A stretch of 64,000 nucleotides of DNA, from the NCBI RefSeq assembly GCF_030704205.1, contig NZ_CP131913.1, positions 2,604,001 through 2,668,000 of the forward strand, written 5' to 3'. Under the pieces are notes generated by a model. That model worked only from the letters and a program-made list of their open reading frames with translations. It was not told the origin of the DNA and made no database searches. Source of the DNA: Halomonas alkalicola. Its GTDB lineage: Bacteria; Pseudomonadota; Gammaproteobacteria; Pseudomonadales; Halomonadaceae. Numbering within the stretch: position 1 is the first letter of the stretch; each line of letters begins with the position of its first letter. The position numbers and the translations under genes were made by a program. Of this stretch, positions 61,436 through 64,000 are shown in pieces.

Positions 61436-61655
61436 GGCAGCCGCCGCCGGGGCACGCCTCGTCGGAGTGGCGCTCCTGGCGGATCGAGCGGATCACCTGG
61501 GCCGAGAAGACCCCGGTGGGCACCACGATGATCGAGTAGCCGGTGAGCATGACCATCACCGAGAGCCCCTGGCCCAGCGGGGTGTCCGACTCGAAGATGA
61601 TCTGGAAGGCGCGGGTGCGCAGGCCTTCCCCGCCGGGCTTGAACTCGAGATTCAT
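61436..61655 (-). pseudogene. Remnant of a voltage-gated K+ channel-type ion transporter gene
   Basis: A minus-strand frame starting MNLEFKPGGEG. Residues about 13-26 (RTRAFQIIFESDTP) look like the cytoplasmic N-terminus of Kv-type ion transporters. Immediately after come residues that look like the segment behind the selectivity filter plus the last helix (TPLGQGLSVMVMLTGYSIIVVPTG) and the start of the C-terminal zinc-ribbon-like tail (ACPGGGC). All voltage-sensor and pore helices between are missing, and the tail runs into the 3' end of yciO. I read it as an internal deletion plus a 3' truncation. Identification is by recognition of motifs only. Confidence 0.6.
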
Positions 61656-61692
61656 GGCGCTTTTCCTTGAGCCGGTTCGCGAAGGGGCAGGG

Positions 61693-62571
61693 TCAGGCGA
61701 GGGCGTTGTCGGCGGGCAGGCTCCGGGCCAGGCGCACCATGGCCAGGCCGAACGCCGGGGTCAGCCAGACCGGATCGCCAAGCGCCTCGGCCAGCCCTCG
61801 CGCCGCGTCGCCGCGGTCGCCTCCGCGGTCGCTGCTGCTCGCCTCGGCCAGCCGCGCGAGGGCCTCCCGGGCCGCCTGGCGCCAGGTGTCATCGTCGCTG
61901 TCGGCCAGGGCATCCAGGGCCACCACGGCGCGATGCAGCCAGGCACTGGGCGTGCCCCCCTCGGGCAGCCGCCAGGCGCCGGCCAGCAGGGCGCCACCCC
62001 GGGCGGCCTTGCTGGTGTCCGCGGGGTGCAGTGGCACCGCGCCGGCCAGCGCCTCGGCCAGCGACCAGAGGGCCTCGGGCTCGCCCTCCTTGAGCTCGAG
62101 CTCCAGTTCGCGGATGGCCACCCGCCGGCCGGCGGCCGCGATCTCTCCCTCGTCCAGGGCCACCTCGATGCGCGCACCTGCGTGATCGATGAGGCGGGTC
62201 TCGCGGCGGAAGTCGGTGGTGAAGCGAGGCTCGAGCCGGGCGAGCACCCCGTCGCCCAGCGCGGCCGGCGGCAGCCCGGCCAGGCCCGCCAGGTCGAGCC
62301 CCGGCCCGGGGACCTCCCACTCCCACTCGCCGCGGCGCGACAGCCCGCCGCCGCCCGCGCCACGGGTCTTCACCGTCTGCAGCACCCGCCCGTCCAGCCG
62401 CCGCAGGCGCAGCGCCATGCGGGCCGCCTCCAGGTCGCCCTGGGGGGTGTCGAAGTAGGTGTTGCCGAGGTGCTGCACCTCGCAGGCGAGGCCCGCCAGC
62501 AGGGGGTGGCGGCGCAGCGCCGCGGGGCCCTCCTGGCCCAGGGCGAGCTTCAGCTCTATCTCATGACTCAT
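61693..62571 (-). CDS. CYTH-domain protein (inorganic triphosphatase-like)
   Basis: 292 residues. The N-terminal CYTH triphosphate tunnel domain (1 to about 200) has EIELKLAL at 4-11, TYFDTP, RMALRLRR, TVKTRG and ELELELKEGE, the charged residues that line the tunnel in E. coli YgiF. The C-terminal 90 residues are helical and much shorter than the CHAD domain of YgiF (433 residues), so CHAD is missing or vestigial. The ATG at 62571 is the family start. Divergent from the DUF47 gene. Confidence 0.85.
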   Translation of the reverse strand: MSHEIELKLALGQEGPAALRRHPLLAGLACEVQHLGNTYFDTPQGDLEAARMALRLRRLDGRVLQTVKTRGAGGGGLSRRGEWEWEVPGPGLDLAGLAGLPPAALGDGVLARLEPRFTTDFRRETRLIDHAGARIEVALDEGEIAAAGRRVAIRELELELKEGEPEALWSLAEALAGAVPLHPADTSKAARGGALLAGAWRLPEGGTPSAWLHRAVVALDALADSDDDTWRQAAREALARLAEASSSDRGGDRGDAARGLAEALGDPVWLTPAFGLAMVRLARSLPADNALA

Positions 62572-62613
62572 GGCGGTGCCACCTCGTGTCGATGAATTCT
62601 GGATGATTTTTCC

Positions 62614-62642
62614 ATGACGCTGGCAGGGGTGCCCTCTATACT
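62614..62642 (+). promoter_or_regulatory. Candidate promoter of the DUF47-pit operon
   Basis: ATGACG (62614-62619; TGAC core), 17-bp spacer, TATACT (62637-62642), 32 bp before the DUF47 start. Good -10 and moderate -35. Confidence 0.45.
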
Positions 62643-62674
62643 GTCGCCGCCATTTGCCAAGCCGACAGAATCCT

Positions 62675-63355
62675 ATGGTTACCCCCAACCCCTTCTCGGC
62701 CATGTTCGGTCGTTCGCCATTTCAGCCGCTGCTGGCGCATATCGTCAAGGCGCAGGAGTGTGCCGACCAGCTGCTGCCCTTCTTCGAGGCCACCCTGGCC
62801 GGCGACTGGGAAGAGGCCGCGAGGGTCCGCGAGACCATCACGCGCCTGGAGCACGAGGCCGACGAGCTCAAGACCGAGCTGCGCCTCAACCTGCCCAACA
62901 CCCTCTTTCTGCCGGTCTCGCGCACCGACCTGCTGGAGCTGATCAGCGTCCAGGACAAGATGGCCAACAAGGTGCGTGACATCACCGGCATCATGCTCGG
63001 CCGCACCATGCAGATCCCCGAGCCCCTGGCCGGCGCCATGCGCGACTACATGCGCACCGCGGTGGCCTGCGTGGCCCAGGCCCGGGAGGCCATGGAGGAG
63101 CTCGAGGCGCTGCTGGAGTCCGGCTTCGGCCGCAACGTCTCCGACGTGATGCAGCGCCTGATCCGCCAGCTGCACGTGCTCGAGCAGCAGGCCGATGGCC
63201 AGCAGGTGGCCATTCGCCGCCAGCTCTTCGAGCTGGAGAGCGAGCTGCCGCCGGTGGACGTGATCTTCCTCTACAAGATCATCGACTGGGTCGGCGAACT
63301 CTCCGACCGCGCCGAGCGCGTAGGCAGCCGGTTGCAGATCCTGACGGCTCGCTGA
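62675..63355 (+). CDS. DUF47/TIGR00153 PhoU-like protein (Pit accessory)
   Basis: 226 residues, all helical, PhoU-like fold: FGRSPFQPLLAHIVK near the start, RLEHEADELKTELR (metal-ligand E-x3-D type motif) and IDWVGELSDRAERVGSRL at the end. Genes of this family sit beside PiT phosphate transporters and are thought to modulate them; the pit gene follows 86 bp downstream. The ATG at 62675 fits family length better than the upstream TTG at 62654. Confidence 0.9.
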   Translation: MVTPNPFSAMFGRSPFQPLLAHIVKAQECADQLLPFFEATLAGDWEEAARVRETITRLEHEADELKTELRLNLPNTLFLPVSRTDLLELISVQDKMANKVRDITGIMLGRTMQIPEPLAGAMRDYMRTAVACVAQAREAMEELEALLESGFGRNVSDVMQRLIRQLHVLEQQADGQQVAIRRQLFELESELPPVDVIFLYKIIDWVGELSDRAERVGSRLQILTAR

Positions 63356-63441
63356 GCCCTTTTCCCCTCCTGCCGGCCCGCCGATCCAGGGCCTGCCACC
63401 CACACGCCACTCACGACAAGCCACATAGGAAACCACTCCCT

Positions 63442-64000
63442 ATGTCGATCATCGCGCAGCACGGCGAAATCTTCATCATCCTGGCCTGCCTCTTCGGCTT
63501 CTTCATGGCCTGGGGCGTCGGTGCCAACGACGTGGCCAACGCCATGGGCACCTCGGTGGGCTCCAAGGCCATCACCATCAAGCAGGCGATCATCATCGCC
63601 GTGATCTTCGAGTTCCTCGGCGCCTGGCTGGCCGGCGGCGAGGTGACGGCCACCATCCGCGGCGGCATCGTCGACCCGGCGCTGCTGGAGGCCAATCCCC
63701 AGCTGCTGGTCTACGGCATGCTCTCCGCGCTGCTGGCCGCCGCCATCTGGCTGCTGGTGGCCTCCGCCAAGGGCTGGCCGGTCTCCACCACCCACTCCAT
63801 CGTCGGCGCCATCGTCGGCTTCGGCGCCGTGGGGCTGGGCATGGAGGCGGTCGCCTGGAACCGGGTCGGCACCATCGCCTCCAGCTGGGTGGTCTCGCCG
63901 CTGCTGGCCGGCACCATCGCCTTCGTGCTCTTCAAGTCGGTACAGCACCTGATCTTCGAGTCCCACGACCCCTTCGCCGCCGCCAAGCGCTACGTGCCGG
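63442..64000 (+). CDS. pit: PiT family inorganic phosphate transporter, 3' end outside window
   Basis: 186 codons of a membrane phosphate/cation symporter. The signature GANDVANAMGTSVGSKAI lies at residues 27-44. Transmembrane helices occur at about 9-26, 48-66, 90-110, 118-140 and 150-172, and the PVSTTHSIVGAIVG segment is the second half of the inverted PiT repeat motif. A GGA 12 bases ahead of the ATG is a weak ribosome site. Cut off by the window edge in a cytoplasmic loop. Confidence 0.93.
   Translation, partial: MSIIAQHGEIFIILACLFGFFMAWGVGANDVANAMGTSVGSKAITIKQAIIIAVIFEFLGAWLAGGEVTATIRGGIVDPALLEANPQLLVYGMLSALLAAAIWLLVASAKGWPVSTTHSIVGAIVGFGAVGLGMEAVAWNRVGTIASSWVVSPLLAGTIAFVLFKSVQHLIFESHDPFAAAKRYVP

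Overview
This is a GC-rich (roughly two-thirds G+C) gammaproteobacterial chromosome segment. Protein sequences, gene order and a Na+-pumping oxaloacetate decarboxylase all suggest a Halomonas-like member of the Halomonadaceae. This is judged from sequence character and synteny, not from a database search. Nearly all of it is core genome. I see no insertion sequence, prophage, integron or CRISPR array.

Layout. 1-2.5 kb: priA (3' end outside the window) divergent from rpmE. 2.7-7.4 kb: malic enzyme, a DUF481 outer-membrane protein and PBP1A. 7.7-14.3 kb: the type IV pilus assembly operon pilMNOPQ running into aroK-aroB. 14.7-20.7 kb: glutamate synthase gltB-gltD behind a long AT-richer leader. 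21.1-25.0 kb: pyrG-kdsA-eno. 25.0-25.4 kb: a gene-free stretch that I read as a GacA-controlled RsmZ/CsrB-type small RNA. 25.5-31 kb: fdxA and mutS (minus strand), then pncC, recA (with LexA box) and recX. 31.1-36 kb: alaS, lysC, csrA, tRNA-Ser(GCU) and two identical tRNA-Arg(ACG). 36-40.7 kb: dusC, then oadG-oadA-oadB with a one-base frameshift in oadA. 40.8-41.9 kb: an SOS-boxed, two-gene minus-strand operon of a LexA-like protein without a DNA-binding domain and a YigZ/IMPACT protein. 42.1-49.3 kb: the complete cytochrome c maturation operon ccmABCDEFGHI. 49.3-57.2 kb: smc, zipA, ligA and yheU. 57.3-61.7 kb: mnmC, a YciI-like protein, rnm, yciO and the wreck of a potassium-channel gene. 61.7-64 kb: a CYTH-domain protein, divergent from a DUF47 protein and a PiT phosphate transporter cut by the window end.

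How parts work together. The csrA gene and the proposed RsmZ-type RNA would form a post-transcriptional switch: the RNA carries ten GGA motifs to titrate CsrA, and a GacA-like 18-bp dyad lies about 190 bp upstream of its predicted start. recA and the LexA-like/yigZ pair each carry a good LexA operator, so the window holds two SOS units. PilMNOP form the inner-membrane alignment complex for the PilQ secretin. The ccm genes load haem onto c-type cytochromes. OadGAB and malic enzyme both act at the C4/C3 node, the former coupled to Na+ export.

Most noteworthy: the candidate rsmZ locus; the SOS-controlled LexA-like/YigZ operon; the oadA frameshift; a K+-channel remnant that looks like an internal deletion between two similar TP-x-G motifs; and tandem duplications placed exactly over the stop codons of maeB and gltB.
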